A stretch of 11,569 nucleotides of DNA from Flavobacteriales bacterium (lineage in GTDB: Bacteria; Bacteroidota; Bacteroidia; Flavobacteriales_D; Sanyastnellaceae), in the NCBI GenBank assembly GCA_030728235.1, contig JANRAA010000168.1, positions 3,862-15,430 on the forward strand, read 5' to 3'. Positions 1 to 7,748 of the stretch are shown here, piece by piece (the first letter of the stretch is position 1; every line of letters begins with the position of its first letter). Below the pieces are notes generated by a model. The model had not been told where the DNA came from. It ran no database searches and saw nothing but the letters and a program-made list of their open reading frames with translations. Both the position numbers and the translations under genes were made by a program.

Positions 1-2502
1 GTCTTTACCTACTACAGGCACGTTATTTTCAATGTGACATGCTGTAATACATGACCCACAACCGATACAAGAAGAAAGGTCGATGGTCATACCCCAGCGG
101 TGACCCACCCCTTCAACAGGGTGCTCATGCCACAAATCGAAATCACTGATTGGTTTTTTGTCTTGCGCATTGATGACACCATCTCCGTTCACATCTTCGT
201 GAACCGCAAGTCCGTGTGCCATATTCCATGACGCCTTACCTTTTGGCTTATCAGCTTCAGCTTTGAAAGCTGAGTAGCTGGTCTCCTTCACAACAGAGTC
301 ACGACCCATGTAGGTGTGATGCATCTGTGTGCAAGCCAATGGATATGTACCTTCTGCGGCCACTACATCAACGCTGTAGTTTGCATACACAGGAGTGCCA
401 TTCTGAACTGTTGCCATTGGGAAGACATTCTTTCCGATTGGAACGAACAATCCATCTTCACCAACGATGTGTTCACCGTTTTCTTTTGTTTGGAAAGCAG
501 CACGACCGATATTCTCGTTTCCTGCTCCTCGTCCGTAACCCAATGCGATACCCACAGTACCTGGCTTTTGACCTGGTTGTGGATATGCAGGAAGTATCAC
601 GTCCATACCGTTGGCAGTTACCTTCACCAAAGAGGCGTGGTCACGTTGCGCTATGTATGTATTGAGGTTCATGCTTTCCATGTCGCTTTGCGCCATGGTC
701 ACATAGTTGTCCCAAGTTACTTTCGTTACTGGATCCGGCAACTCTTGCAACCAAGGGTTCGACGCTTGGCTACCGTTACCGATACCCGCTTTCAAGTATG
801 TTGAAAGTTCGAATGTCCCACCTTTGATAGCAGTCACCGCTGCGATTGCACCAGCCACATCCAATGATGGCGCCGATTCTTCAGCAACCATTTCAATTGG
901 AGCATCAGCAACCGCTGCCGTCATCATGCAACCGTTGTGAACGGCAGCATTCCATGACTGATCAGTATTCATCATATCTGCGTTGTAACCAGCATTGTGG
1001 GTTTGACGCAAATAAGTGTAGTAATCAGAATCATTTCCACTCCACTTCAAAAGAGAAGTTTGAGCTTGACGGGTGCTGAACAAAGGCGTGATAGCAGGTT
1101 GAACCAAGTCAACACGACCATTTACAATGCTCAAATCGTTCCAAGACTCGAGGTAGTGGTTATCTGGACAACAGTAGTCGCACAAAGACGCTGTTTCGTC
1201 AGCCACCAGGTTGAAGGAAACCTTCGTTGCTACTTTCGACATTGCATCGCGCAAATCAGCAGCATTGTGGTATGAGTAAACAGGGTTTGTACCGTAGAAT
1301 ATTACAGCATCTACTGCACCAGACTTCATATCGCTTACCAACTTCGCAAATGCGCGGTCATCACCAGCAAATGCGCGAAGCGGGTTTTTAATATCGATTG
1401 TATTTCCGTAGCTATCGAGTGACATATTGATTGCATTCACAATCATTTGGACATTCACATCGTTGCTGCCAGCAACCACAAGAGCGTTTCCTCTGTTTGC
1501 TTTTAGCGCAGCTACTGCTTTCGCCAAGGCACCCTCTTCAACACCTTCTACACCAGCGTTTCCACCGTTGAGGCGATCAAGAATGGCAGCGGCCACTTTA
1601 CCTTCCTGAGAAGGAGAGATCATGTAGCGAGCGTCAGCATTTGTTCCTGTAACAGACATTGCTGATTCGAACTGGAAGTGTTTCGACATCCATGCACCTT
1701 CTGGTCGACGACCTTTGGCATAGTCAGCAGCATAAACGTTTCCAGTTAACCATGTTGAAAGGAAGTCGGCCGCGATACTTACGATCACCTTCGCCTTATC
1801 AAAATGGTACATTGGAACAGCTGCTTTACCGAAAGCATTCTGGTTGGCATCGCGCATACCTTGGTAGCTGATGGCCTCGTATTGAACATGATCTGCGTTG
1901 TAACGCGCCTTGAACTCGTTGATTGCGCGGCTCGTTGACGGACTGATAACAGAACCAGAAACGATAGCGACACGCTTCGCAGCAGACAATGCCGCCATGA
2001 TTTTCTCGTCTACCGTGTTCCAATCAGACGCCGTTTTTCCAATCATTGGAGATTGGATGCGAGCTGAATCGTATAAACCAAGTACCGAACTGTTGATGCG
2101 TGCGTTGAGCACACCACCACCAAATCCGAACTCCTTATTTCCTTTGATAAAAATCGGACGACCTTCGCGGGTCTTCACCAAAATACTTCCGAAATCTTGT
2201 CCGTCGAAATATGTGCTCGCGTAATAATTCGCGATACCCGGAGTGATCTCCTCAGGCTTGTTCACATATGGAATCGACTTCACAACTGGAGTTTCGCAAG
2301 CCGCCAACGTTGCAGCGGTGATGCTGAATCCCATAAATTTCAGGAAGTCACGACGACCTGTATTGGTTTCCTTCAAACGTTCATCGCCTAGAAATTCATC
2401 TACGCTTTGTTGACCTTGAAATTCAACAGCCAAAGCCTCTTTATAAGCTTCAGTCTTATTCAGTTCATCAAGACCTGACCAATATCGTTTATTCTCTGCC
2501 AT
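1..2502 (-). CDS. actB: Alternative complex III subunit ActB, partial (3' end outside window)
   Basis: This is the iron-sulfur/molybdopterin-oxidoreductase-like subunit of alternative complex III, which oxidises menaquinol and passes electrons to cytochromes and terminal oxidases at the periplasmic face. 834 codons are visible with no stop; the family usually has about 1000 residues, so the C-terminus lies to the left. The start ATG (2500-2502) gives an N-terminus typical of the Bacteroidota 'TAT-variant' family: about 48 hydrophilic residues, then a twin-arginine stretch GRRDFLKFMG (49-58), a hydrophobic segment and LAAC (66-69), which resembles a lipobox. Residues ~80-740 correspond to the cofactor-less molybdopterin-type domain. 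The ferredoxin-like part begins near residue 790 and shows C812-x2-C815-x2-C818-x3-C822, the first [4Fe-4S] motif; later clusters are out of view. Residues 770-781 form an EF-hand-like loop. The gene starts 18 bp after the actA stop, so the two are probably co-transcribed. The family call is firm; cofactor content is inferred from the family. Confidence 0.95.
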   Translation of the reverse strand, partial: MAENKRYWSGLDELNKTEAYKEALAVEFQGQQSVDEFLGDERLKETNTGRRDFLKFMGFSITAATLAACETPVVKSIPYVNKPEEITPGIANYYASTYFDGQDFGSILVKTREGRPIFIKGNKEFGFGGGVLNARINSSVLGLYDSARIQSPMIGKTASDWNTVDEKIMAALSAAKRVAIVSGSVISPSTSRAINEFKARYNADHVQYEAISYQGMRDANQNAFGKAAVPMYHFDKAKVIVSIAADFLSTWLTGNVYAADYAKGRRPEGAWMSKHFQFESAMSVTGTNADARYMISPSQEGKVAAAILDRLNGGNAGVEGVEEGALAKAVAALKANRGNALVVAGSNDVNVQMIVNAINMSLDSYGNTIDIKNPLRAFAGDDRAFAKLVSDMKSGAVDAVIFYGTNPVYSYHNAADLRDAMSKVATKVSFNLVADETASLCDYCCPDNHYLESWNDLSIVNGRVDLVQPAITPLFSTRQAQTSLLKWSGNDSDYYTYLRQTHNAGYNADMMNTDQSWNAAVHNGCMMTAAVADAPIEMVAEESAPSLDVAGAIAAVTAIKGGTFELSTYLKAGIGNGSQASNPWLQELPDPVTKVTWDNYVTMAQSDMESMNLNTYIAQRDHASLVKVTANGMDVILPAYPQPGQKPGTVGIALGYGRGAGNENIGRAAFQTKENGEHIVGEDGLFVPIGKNVFPMATVQNGTPVYANYSVDVVAAEGTYPLACTQMHHTYMGRDSVVKETSYSAFKAEADKPKGKASWNMAHGLAVHEDVNGDGVINAQDKKPISDFDLWHEHPVEGVGHRWGMTIDLSSCIGCGSCITACHIENNVPVVGKD
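160..195 (-). other. EF-hand-like calcium-binding loop encoded in actB
   Basis: Residues 770-781 of ActB read DVNGDGVINAQD. This matches the canonical 12-residue EF-hand/dockerin loop, with acidic or Asn ligands at positions 1, 3, 5, 9 and 12, Gly at 6 and Ile at 8. It lies about 30 residues before the first [4Fe-4S] cysteine motif, in the linker between the molybdopterin-like and ferredoxin-like parts. The pattern is seen directly; calcium binding is inferred. Confidence 0.55.
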
Positions 2503-2512
2503 GCTAATTAGC
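2503..2512. repeat. Short palindrome GCTAATTAGC at the actA-actB junction
   Basis: This perfect 10-bp palindrome directly abuts the actB start codon inside the 18-bp actA-actB gap. It takes the place where a Shine-Dalgarno sequence would lie; no SD-like purine run is present, which is common in Bacteroidota. Its core CTAATTAG recurs in the longer palindrome upstream of infB (7756-7773). It may be chance, since the core is AT-rich. Confidence 0.4.
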
Positions 2513-2520
2513 TTACAATA

Positions 2521-3894
2521 TTAATAGTGGCACTTAGAGCATTCCCAGCCCCCAAGTTCCTTGACAGTCACTTTATCGTCTCCGAGGTAGTTACGCAGTT
2601 CCTCGTTTCCGCGGATCTCTTTTTTCAAGCGGTTATGAATTTCTTCGTAGTAACCACTCTTAGTAAGATCAACTTCAGCCTTGTTGTGACATTCGATACA
2701 CCAACCCATTGTAAGGGTAGGCTTCGACAATTGGATAAGCGTTGGGTAGTCGTCGATCAACGCATTGATCTCTTCTACTGGCGCGATACGTCCAACTGTA
2801 AATTTCGCAACATCTCCGTGACAGTTTTGACACTCCAAACCTCCAACAGCAACGTGCTGTGAGTGGTTAAAGTAAACGTGGTCTGGAAGGTTGTGCACTT
2901 TTGTCCAAGCAATAGGCTTCTCTTCGTAATTTTCTATGTATTGTCCGGTAGCTGGATCAAAACCAATTGCATCGTAGATTTTTCCGATCTCTTTTTCACC
3001 CCAACGTTTTCCGTTTTTGATTCCCTTGTGACAGTTCATACAAACGTTCGTAGAAGGAATGCCAGCGTGCTTCGATTTTGAAGCACTGCTGTGACAGTAC
3101 TGACAATCCACTTCGTTTTCACAAACGTGGATGCTGTGCCAGAACTGGATTGGTTGTTCTGGACGGTAGCCTTCGTAAACACCCACATCCATTGCGCTTT
3201 GGTAACCTACAACTACTACGTAAGCCACTACAAACAATCCGATGAGCGACACAAAAACCAAGTTTTTCCATGCCCAGGCGCGAATCTGCATTCCGTAAGA
3301 AACTGGCGCCAAACGCTCACCACCTTCAGACTCACGCATTGCGTTGTTCAGAGAGAAGCGAACGTTGCTTGCAGATACGGCTATTATAAGGAAAAGCACA
3401 AATAGAATGATGAACCAAATGGTTGCTGAGCTATTTGAAGAGCCTTGCTCGAGGTCGTCGATTGTTGGACAAGCATTGCCTGTATCGACAACGGCTGTTT
3501 GTCCTGGAGGGTTCTGAACATACGCCATGATGTCGGCGATGTCGGCCTCAGAAACTGCCTGAGCTGCCATCCAACCGTAGGTTGGGACATAACGCTCAAC
3601 AAGAGATTTGATGTAAGGATCTCCAGAAGCGGCAGCCGCTTGAGGATTCTGTATCCATTTAACGAGAAGCTCTTCGCTTGCACTCCAGCGTTCAGCAATG
3701 CCACCCAAACCAGGGGCTGCCAAAACTTCTTTGGTGATTTTGTGGCAAGATGCGCAGTTCGCATTGAAAAGCTGCTCTCCCTTAACAGGATCACCACCTT
3801 CCCACACCCCTGCTGTTGCAGAGGAAACAAAGCCTAGAAACAAGCATATAATCAAGCTCCGATACCAAGATGGTCCAAAAGAATGTCGGTTCAT
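2521..3894 (-). CDS. actA: Alternative complex III subunit ActA, hexahaem membrane cytochrome c
   Basis: This is the cytochrome c subunit of the actA-actB operon and carries electrons within the quinol:cytochrome c/oxidase complex. I chose the start at 3894 (457 aa), not the in-frame ATG at 3936, because it puts a Sec signal peptide at residues 1-28 (hydrophobic IICLFLGFVSS, then ATAG) and leaves room for a -7 box at 3934-3941. Domains in order: a monohaem cytochrome c domain (CASCH, 47-51; Met109 is a possible axial ligand); membrane helix ~157-176; a positively charged loop of about 35 residues; a second helix ~211-231; and a C-terminal domain with five more CxxCH sites (264-268, 285-289, 355-359, 399-403, 452-456), the last two residues from the C-terminus. 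This topology puts both haem domains in the periplasm. Haem sites and helices are seen directly; the ActA role rests on this layout and on the adjacent actB. Confidence 0.93.
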   Translation of the reverse strand: MNRHSFGPSWYRSLIICLFLGFVSSATAGVWEGGDPVKGEQLFNANCASCHKITKEVLAAPGLGGIAERWSASEELLVKWIQNPQAAAASGDPYIKSLVERYVPTYGWMAAQAVSEADIADIMAYVQNPPGQTAVVDTGNACPTIDDLEQGSSNSSATIWFIILFVLFLIIAVSASNVRFSLNNAMRESEGGERLAPVSYGMQIRAWAWKNLVFVSLIGLFVVAYVVVVGYQSAMDVGVYEGYRPEQPIQFWHSIHVCENEVDCQYCHSSASKSKHAGIPSTNVCMNCHKGIKNGKRWGEKEIGKIYDAIGFDPATGQYIENYEEKPIAWTKVHNLPDHVYFNHSQHVAVGGLECQNCHGDVAKFTVGRIAPVEEINALIDDYPTLIQLSKPTLTMGWCIECHNKAEVDLTKSGYYEEIHNRLKKEIRGNEELRNYLGDDKVTVKELGGWECSKCHY

Positions 3895-3933
3895 TGTGTG
3901 TCTTTTTCTGATCAGAATGCACATTATCGCGGG

Positions 3934-3941
3934 CAAATTTA
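3934..3941 (-). promoter_or_regulatory. Candidate Bacteroidota -7 box for actA
   Basis: Read on the minus strand the sequence is TAAATTTG, an exact match to the Bacteroidota sigma-A -7 consensus TAnnTTTG. It lies about 40 bp upstream of the chosen actA start, giving a 5' UTR of roughly 35 nt. I could not find a well-spaced TTG/TTTG -33 element, and the motif is short enough to occur by chance. Confidence 0.4.
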
Positions 3942-3994
3942 GCCTAAATTAACAACCGAAACAGGGTGCAAATGCAATTTTGTGACACTCTTTT

Positions 3995-4019
3995 ATAATT
4001 TAAAATCGTTCTAAATTAT
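3995..4019. repeat. AT-rich inverted repeat in the divergent actA/SPOR intergenic region
   Basis: Arms ATAATTTA (3995-4002) and TAAATTAT (4012-4019) are perfectly complementary around a 9-bp spacer. They lie in the 258-bp region between divergently transcribed actA and the SPOR-domain gene. The size and placement suit a regulator operator, but the arms are pure A/T and chance is a real alternative. The spacer's AAATCGT recurs at 4130-4136 close to the SPOR gene start. Nothing else convincing was found between 3942 and 4152. Confidence 0.35.
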
Positions 4020-4152
4020 GTTTTTCGAGGCCAATTGCTGCCAATCACTCGCTTGGTATTTCAGTTTCAATGGTTTGCGAAAAGTAGATTCTTACACTAC
4101 AATTACTGATGGCACAAATAATGCTTAGAAATCGTCTAAATTTGCCGCCGAT

Positions 4153-4713
4153 ATGAGCACAAAAACACATTTGATCCGCATTTCTTTTTTGGCATTGGCC
4201 ATAACAACTTCCCTGATTGGTTCATCACAAGATCAAACCTGGTGGGAGAAAATGTTTCGCAAAGAAAAAGTTGAAGAGATGAAAGGCGGCGCTGAAGAAG
4301 AACCTGTAAAAGTGCAGGTGCCGCAAGACACGGTGAAAGATAAGCCTGTGGCAACTGTCCCCCAGCCCATTGTTACAAATGGTGAAGGATTGATCATTGT
4401 TCATACCCCACCGAAGTTGAATCGACTCGACAGTTTGCACCGTGCCGACCCTCCTAAATTGGATGGATATCGCGTGCAGATTTATTTTGGTGACTTATCA
4501 GAGGCACGTGGCCGTAGATCTGCATTTTTATCTGCACACAAAGACCTGCCTTGTTATATGGTTCAAAATCCGCCCAATTTCGCTGTCCAAGTTGGAGATT
4601 TTAGAGATCAACTCGAGGCGTATCGCCACCTTCAACAATTGAAGGCTTCTTATCCGGGAGCGATTGTGGTTTCTTCTGAAATAGAAATGCCCAGAATTTC
4701 TTCCGGGCATTGA
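4153..4713 (+). CDS. Secreted SPOR-domain protein
   Basis: A 186-residue protein, the only plus-strand gene in the window. The N-terminus (basic start, hydrophobic ISFLALAITTSLIG at ~10-23, then SSQ) looks like a Sec signal peptide, which places it in the periplasm. Residues ~30-100 are charged and Pro-rich and probably disordered. Residues ~105-175 form a SPOR-like domain: it opens with GYRVQIYFGDLSEARG and ends with FAVQVGDFRDQLEAYRHLQQLKASYPGA split over two strands and a helix, the family's beta-alpha-beta repeat. SPOR domains bind peptidoglycan, typically glycan lacking stem peptides, often at division sites; that role is inferred here. No catalytic domain is attached, so it may be a cell-wall adaptor. 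It diverges from actA and converges on infB, with its stop codon inside a hairpin. No clear SD or -7 box precedes the start. Confidence 0.85.
   Translation: MSTKTHLIRISFLALAITTSLIGSSQDQTWWEKMFRKEKVEEMKGGAEEEPVKVQVPQDTVKDKPVATVPQPIVTNGEGLIIVHTPPKLNRLDSLHRADPPKLDGYRVQIYFGDLSEARGRRSAFLSAHKDLPCYMVQNPPNFAVQVGDFRDQLEAYRHLQQLKASYPGAIVVSSEIEMPRISSGH
4686..4711. terminator. Hairpin shared by convergent SPOR gene and infB, possible bidirectional terminator
   Basis: AATGCCC (4686-4692) pairs with GGGCATT (4705-4711). Inside this, GAA pairs with TTC across one A/C mismatch, leaving a 4-nt loop TTTC. The hairpin lies at the end of the SPOR gene, and its 3' arm contains the first base of the TGA stop. It also sits 25 bp past the infB stop on the other strand. 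Both flanks are T-rich in the reading direction (ATTCTATTTTCG on plus, TCTATTTC on minus) but lack an unbroken T-run, so efficiency is uncertain. Confidence 0.5.
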
Positions 4714-4735
4714 TTCTATTTTCGTTAACTCTTGA

Positions 4736-7700
4736 TTAGAGTTTCTGTTTCACTTCTACTTCTTCGAATCCTTCGATGTGGTCACCAACTTTTATGTCGT
4801 TGAACTTATCGATGTTCAAACCGCATTCATAGCCACGAGAAACTTCTTTCACATCGTCTTTGAATCGTTTCAATGATCCAAGGTTTCCAGTGAAGATCAC
4901 GATGCCATCGCGGATAACGCGCACCTTGTTGTTTCGAGAGATTTTACCATCGAGCATGAATCCACCAGCGATGGTACCCACTTTCGATATTTTGAATACC
5001 TCACGAATCTCAGCAGTACCGGTAACTTGCTCTTCAATTTTGGTTGAAAGCATTCCTTCCATGGCTTCTTTAACTTCTTCCATGGCGTGGTAGATAACCG
5101 AGTACAGGCGGATTTGAATTTCTTCAGATTCTGCAAGTTTTCTAGCATTGGCAGACGGACGTACTTGGAAGCCTATGATGATCGCGTCTGATGCAGATGC
5201 GAGCAACACGTCGGATTCAGAGATTTGACCAACTGCTTTGTGGATGATGTTGACCTGAATTTTCTCGGTCGACAACTTCTGCAATGCATCGCTAAGTGCT
5301 TCGATAGAACCATCCACGTCACCTTTAACAATGAGGTTGAGTTCTTTAAATTCACCGATTGCGATACGACGACCAATTTCTTCAATTGTGATGTGACGTT
5401 GTGTACGCACACCTTGTTCACGCTGAAGCTGTTGGCGTTTGGTTGCTATGGCTCTTGCTTCTTTTTCATCTTCGAAGACGTGGAACTTATCACCAGCGCT
5501 TGGCGCACCGCTCATACCGAGTACAGAAACTGGCATTGATGGCCCTGCTTCTTCTACTCTCAAACCACGTTCGTTGTACATCGCTTTCACGCGACCAGAG
5601 TACTGACCTGCGAGAATAGGATCTCCAACACGCATGGTACCGCCTTCAACAAGCATCGTACATACGTACCCACGTCCTTTATCGAGTGATGATTCAATCA
5701 CAGCACCGACAGCACGTTTGTTCGGGTTTGCTTTCAGTTCAAGTATTTCCGCTTCGAGCACTACTTTTTCGAGCAGCAAATCGATGTTCAAGCCCTTCTT
5801 CGCCGAGATCTCTTGGCATTGGAATTTACCACCCCAGTCTTCAACCAAGATATTCATTCCTGCCAAAGCTTCGCGGATGCGGTCAGGGTTTGCACCATCT
5901 TTATCAATCTTGTTGATTGCGAAGATCATTGGGATACCCGCCGCTTGCGCGTGGTTTATCGCCTCGATTGTTTGTGGCATCACCGAGTCATCGGCAGCTA
6001 CCACGATGATGGCTAAATCTGTTACTTGAGCACCACGTGCACGCATCGCTGTAAACGCTTCGTGACCTGGAGTATCAAGGAAAGTCATTTTCTTACCATT
6101 GTCGAGCGTTACATTGTAAGCTCCAATGTGTTGTGTGATACCACCTGACTCACCAGCAATAACGTTCGCGCTTCGAATGTAATCGAGCAACGATGTTTTA
6201 CCGTGGTCAACGTGACCCATTACAGTTACGATTGGCGGACGTTCTTCGAGTGTATCAGCGCTGTCTTCTTCTTCGTGAATCGCCTCTTGTACTTCAGCAC
6301 TTACGAATTCAGCTGTGTATCCGAACTCTTCAACGATGATTTGGATGGTTTCTGCATCCAATCGTTGGTTGATCGACACCATGATACCGAGTGACATACA
6401 AGCAGATATAACGTCGTTTACCGGACGGCTCATCATGCGAGCGAGTTCAGAAACCGTTACATATTCGGTCAACTTCAATACTGTTGACTCTTCTTCGAGA
6501 CGGATGTTCTCTTCTTCTTGACGAGCAGCAACCGCATCACGTTTCGCTCTTCTGAGCTTCGATGATTTCGATTTACCGCCGCCACTCAAGCGAGCAAGCG
6601 TTTCTTTGATCTCTTTTTGTATCGCTGCGTCGGTTACCTCAGGTTTTTTATCTCCTCCGGCTGCCGGACGTGCTGGTCTATTTCTATTTCCACCACCTTG
6701 TCCACCACCTGGACCGCGGTTTTGTCCACCTGGCCCACGGTTTTGTCCACCTTGGCCTCCTTGACCACCCTGGCCTCCTTGACCCCCTTGTCCACCTTGT
6801 GTATTCGGCGTTCCTGGCTGTCCGTCTTTCGCAATGCGTTTCCGCTTGCGTTTCTTCCTTAGATCGTCATCTGACGACGACGCTACGGGTTGTTTTTTCT
6901 TTGGACGTTCAACCGGCAACTCAATTTTCCCGATTACCGTTAATCCTGTTAGTTTTTCAGCTTCAGCGCGCATAATTTGCGGCGGTTCTGGCTGAGCAGG
7001 CGGTTCTGGAGCTTGGGGAGGCGGAGGAGTGGCAGCTTTCGGCTCTTCAGCTTTTGGCTGAGGCTTAGGTTGTTCTTTGGCAACAGGCTTTTCTGGAGTT
7101 TTCTCCACCTTCTTCGGCTCTTCAGCTTTTGGCTGAGGCTTCTTTTTCGGGTTGAGGGCATCCAAATCAACCATGCCAACAACTTTCGGCTGGTTTCTCT
7201 TCGGTTCTTCAACAGGAGCTGGCTCTGGTGCTTTTGGTTCAGCAGGCGGAGCTTGAGCTTCCGGCTCTTTTGGTGTTTCAGCTACCTTTTCAGCAACGGG
7301 TGCTTTCGGTGCTTCTTCTACCTTCGGTTTTTCAACCTCTTTTTCAGCAACAGGTGCTGGCTTCTCAACCTTTGGTTCAGGAGCTGGAGCAGCAGGTGCT
7401 TGGGCCTTGTTTACCACGGGCACGTCAGATTTTTGGAATCTCGAAAGATCCAAGTCCTCATCGTCCTCTTCTGGTTTTTCCTTCTCCTTCCGGGTATCGT
7501 CAAGTGTGATGCTTTCGCGTTCACTACGAGCCCTTCCGGCGCTTTTCGCCTTCTCTTTTTGCTTCTTCTCGTCGGCATATTCCTTCATAAGTAGGGAATA
7601 CACGTCTTGCTCGATCTTGGTATTTGGGTTGCTTTCAACCGCGATACCTTTTTTCTCGAGAAACTCAACGATGGTAGATATACCTACGTTGAACTCAGTA

Positions 7701-7741
7701 GCAACTTTTTTAAGACGTACAGCCTTGTTTTCTTCAGACAT
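4736..7741 (-). CDS. infB: Translation initiation factor IF2
   Basis: IF2 is the GTPase that places initiator fMet-tRNA on the 30S subunit and promotes 50S joining in the cytoplasm. The 1001-residue length is in the range for Bacteroidota IF2, which carry a long N-terminal half. An IF2_N-like segment lies at ~8-55; low-complexity Pro/Lys/Glu/Ala sequence fills ~100-280; a Gly/Gln/Asn/Arg tract spans ~315-356; a second IF2_N domain is at ~426-474. The G domain has G1 GHVDHGKTS (509-517), G3 DTPGHEAF (556-563), G4 NKID (610-613) and G5 SAK (646-648), followed by domains II, III and the tRNA-binding C-terminal domain to residue 1001. All GTPase motifs are intact. The start at 7741 has an unusually good AGAGGAG ribosome-binding site 7 nt upstream. 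It is the third gene of rimP-nusA-infB. Confidence 0.98.
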   Translation of the reverse strand: MSEENKAVRLKKVATEFNVGISTIVEFLEKKGIAVESNPNTKIEQDVYSLLMKEYADEKKQKEKAKSAGRARSERESITLDDTRKEKEKPEEDDEDLDLSRFQKSDVPVVNKAQAPAAPAPEPKVEKPAPVAEKEVEKPKVEEAPKAPVAEKVAETPKEPEAQAPPAEPKAPEPAPVEEPKRNQPKVVGMVDLDALNPKKKPQPKAEEPKKVEKTPEKPVAKEQPKPQPKAEEPKAATPPPPQAPEPPAQPEPPQIMRAEAEKLTGLTVIGKIELPVERPKKKQPVASSSDDDLRKKRKRKRIAKDGQPGTPNTQGGQGGQGGQGGQGGQGGQNRGPGGQNRGPGGGQGGGNRNRPARPAAGGDKKPEVTDAAIQKEIKETLARLSGGGKSKSSKLRRAKRDAVAARQEEENIRLEEESTVLKLTEYVTVSELARMMSRPVNDVISACMSLGIMVSINQRLDAETIQIIVEEFGYTAEFVSAEVQEAIHEEEDSADTLEERPPIVTVMGHVDHGKTSLLDYIRSANVIAGESGGITQHIGAYNVTLDNGKKMTFLDTPGHEAFTAMRARGAQVTDLAIIVVAADDSVMPQTIEAINHAQAAGIPMIFAINKIDKDGANPDRIREALAGMNILVEDWGGKFQCQEISAKKGLNIDLLLEKVVLEAEILELKANPNKRAVGAVIESSLDKGRGYVCTMLVEGGTMRVGDPILAGQYSGRVKAMYNERGLRVEEAGPSMPVSVLGMSGAPSAGDKFHVFEDEKEARAIATKRQQLQREQGVRTQRHITIEEIGRRIAIGEFKELNLIVKGDVDGSIEALSDALQKLSTEKIQVNIIHKAVGQISESDVLLASASDAIIIGFQVRPSANARKLAESEEIQIRLYSVIYHAMEEVKEAMEGMLSTKIEEQVTGTAEIREVFKISKVGTIAGGFMLDGKISRNNKVRVIRDGIVIFTGNLGSLKRFKDDVKEVSRGYECGLNIDKFNDIKVGDHIEGFEEVEVKQKL
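6692..6799 (-). repeat. Tandem GGQ / NRGPGG coding repeats in infB
   Basis: Residues 315-350 of IF2 consist of about six consecutive GGQ triplets followed by two NRGPGG units and more Gly. At DNA level this is a degenerate 9-bp repeat on the minus strand. Synonymous differences between units show it is not a recent perfect expansion. Such tracts are flexible, possibly RNA-contacting linkers; function is unknown. Confidence 0.8.
7038..7066 (-). repeat. Exact 29-bp direct repeat in infB, copy 1
   Basis: This stretch is identical to 7113-7141, 75 bp (25 codons) away and in the same frame. It encodes the second KPQPKAEEPK motif (IF2 residues ~226-235). Exact nucleotide identity suggests a recent internal duplication within the low-complexity N-terminal half. 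Confidence 0.8.
7113..7141 (-). repeat. Exact 29-bp direct repeat in infB, copy 2
   Basis: Partner of the repeat at 7038-7066; it encodes the first KPQPKAEEPK motif (IF2 residues ~201-210). The spacing keeps the reading frame, so slippage between copies would delete or add 25 residues without breaking the gene. Confidence 0.8.
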
Positions 7742-7748
7742 ACAGTGT

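Noticed and set aside
316..804. 162-codon plus-strand frame opposite actB
   Set aside because: It is rich in Cys, His and Trp with no domain, and lies entirely within the ActB coding sequence on the other strand.
3895..3936. Longer ActA start at ATG 3936 (14 extra residues)
   Set aside because: The extension MPAIMCILIRKRHT precedes a good signal peptide starting at 3894 and would overlap the candidate -7 box; the shorter form is more natural.
4138..4144. -7 box TAATTTG for the SPOR gene on the plus strand
   Set aside because: It is one base short of TAnnTTTG and only 8 bp from the ATG, so a normal promoter here is unlikely.
6680..6800. CRISPR-like or non-coding tandem repeats
   Set aside because: The unit is about 9 bp, in frame, and encodes the GGQ tract of IF2; there are no spacers.
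6977..7594. 205-codon plus-strand frame opposite infB
   Set aside because: Its Arg/Phe/Leu/Ser-rich sequence is the complement of the Pro/Lys/Glu/Ala low-complexity region of IF2; it has no domain and lies wholly inside a certain gene.
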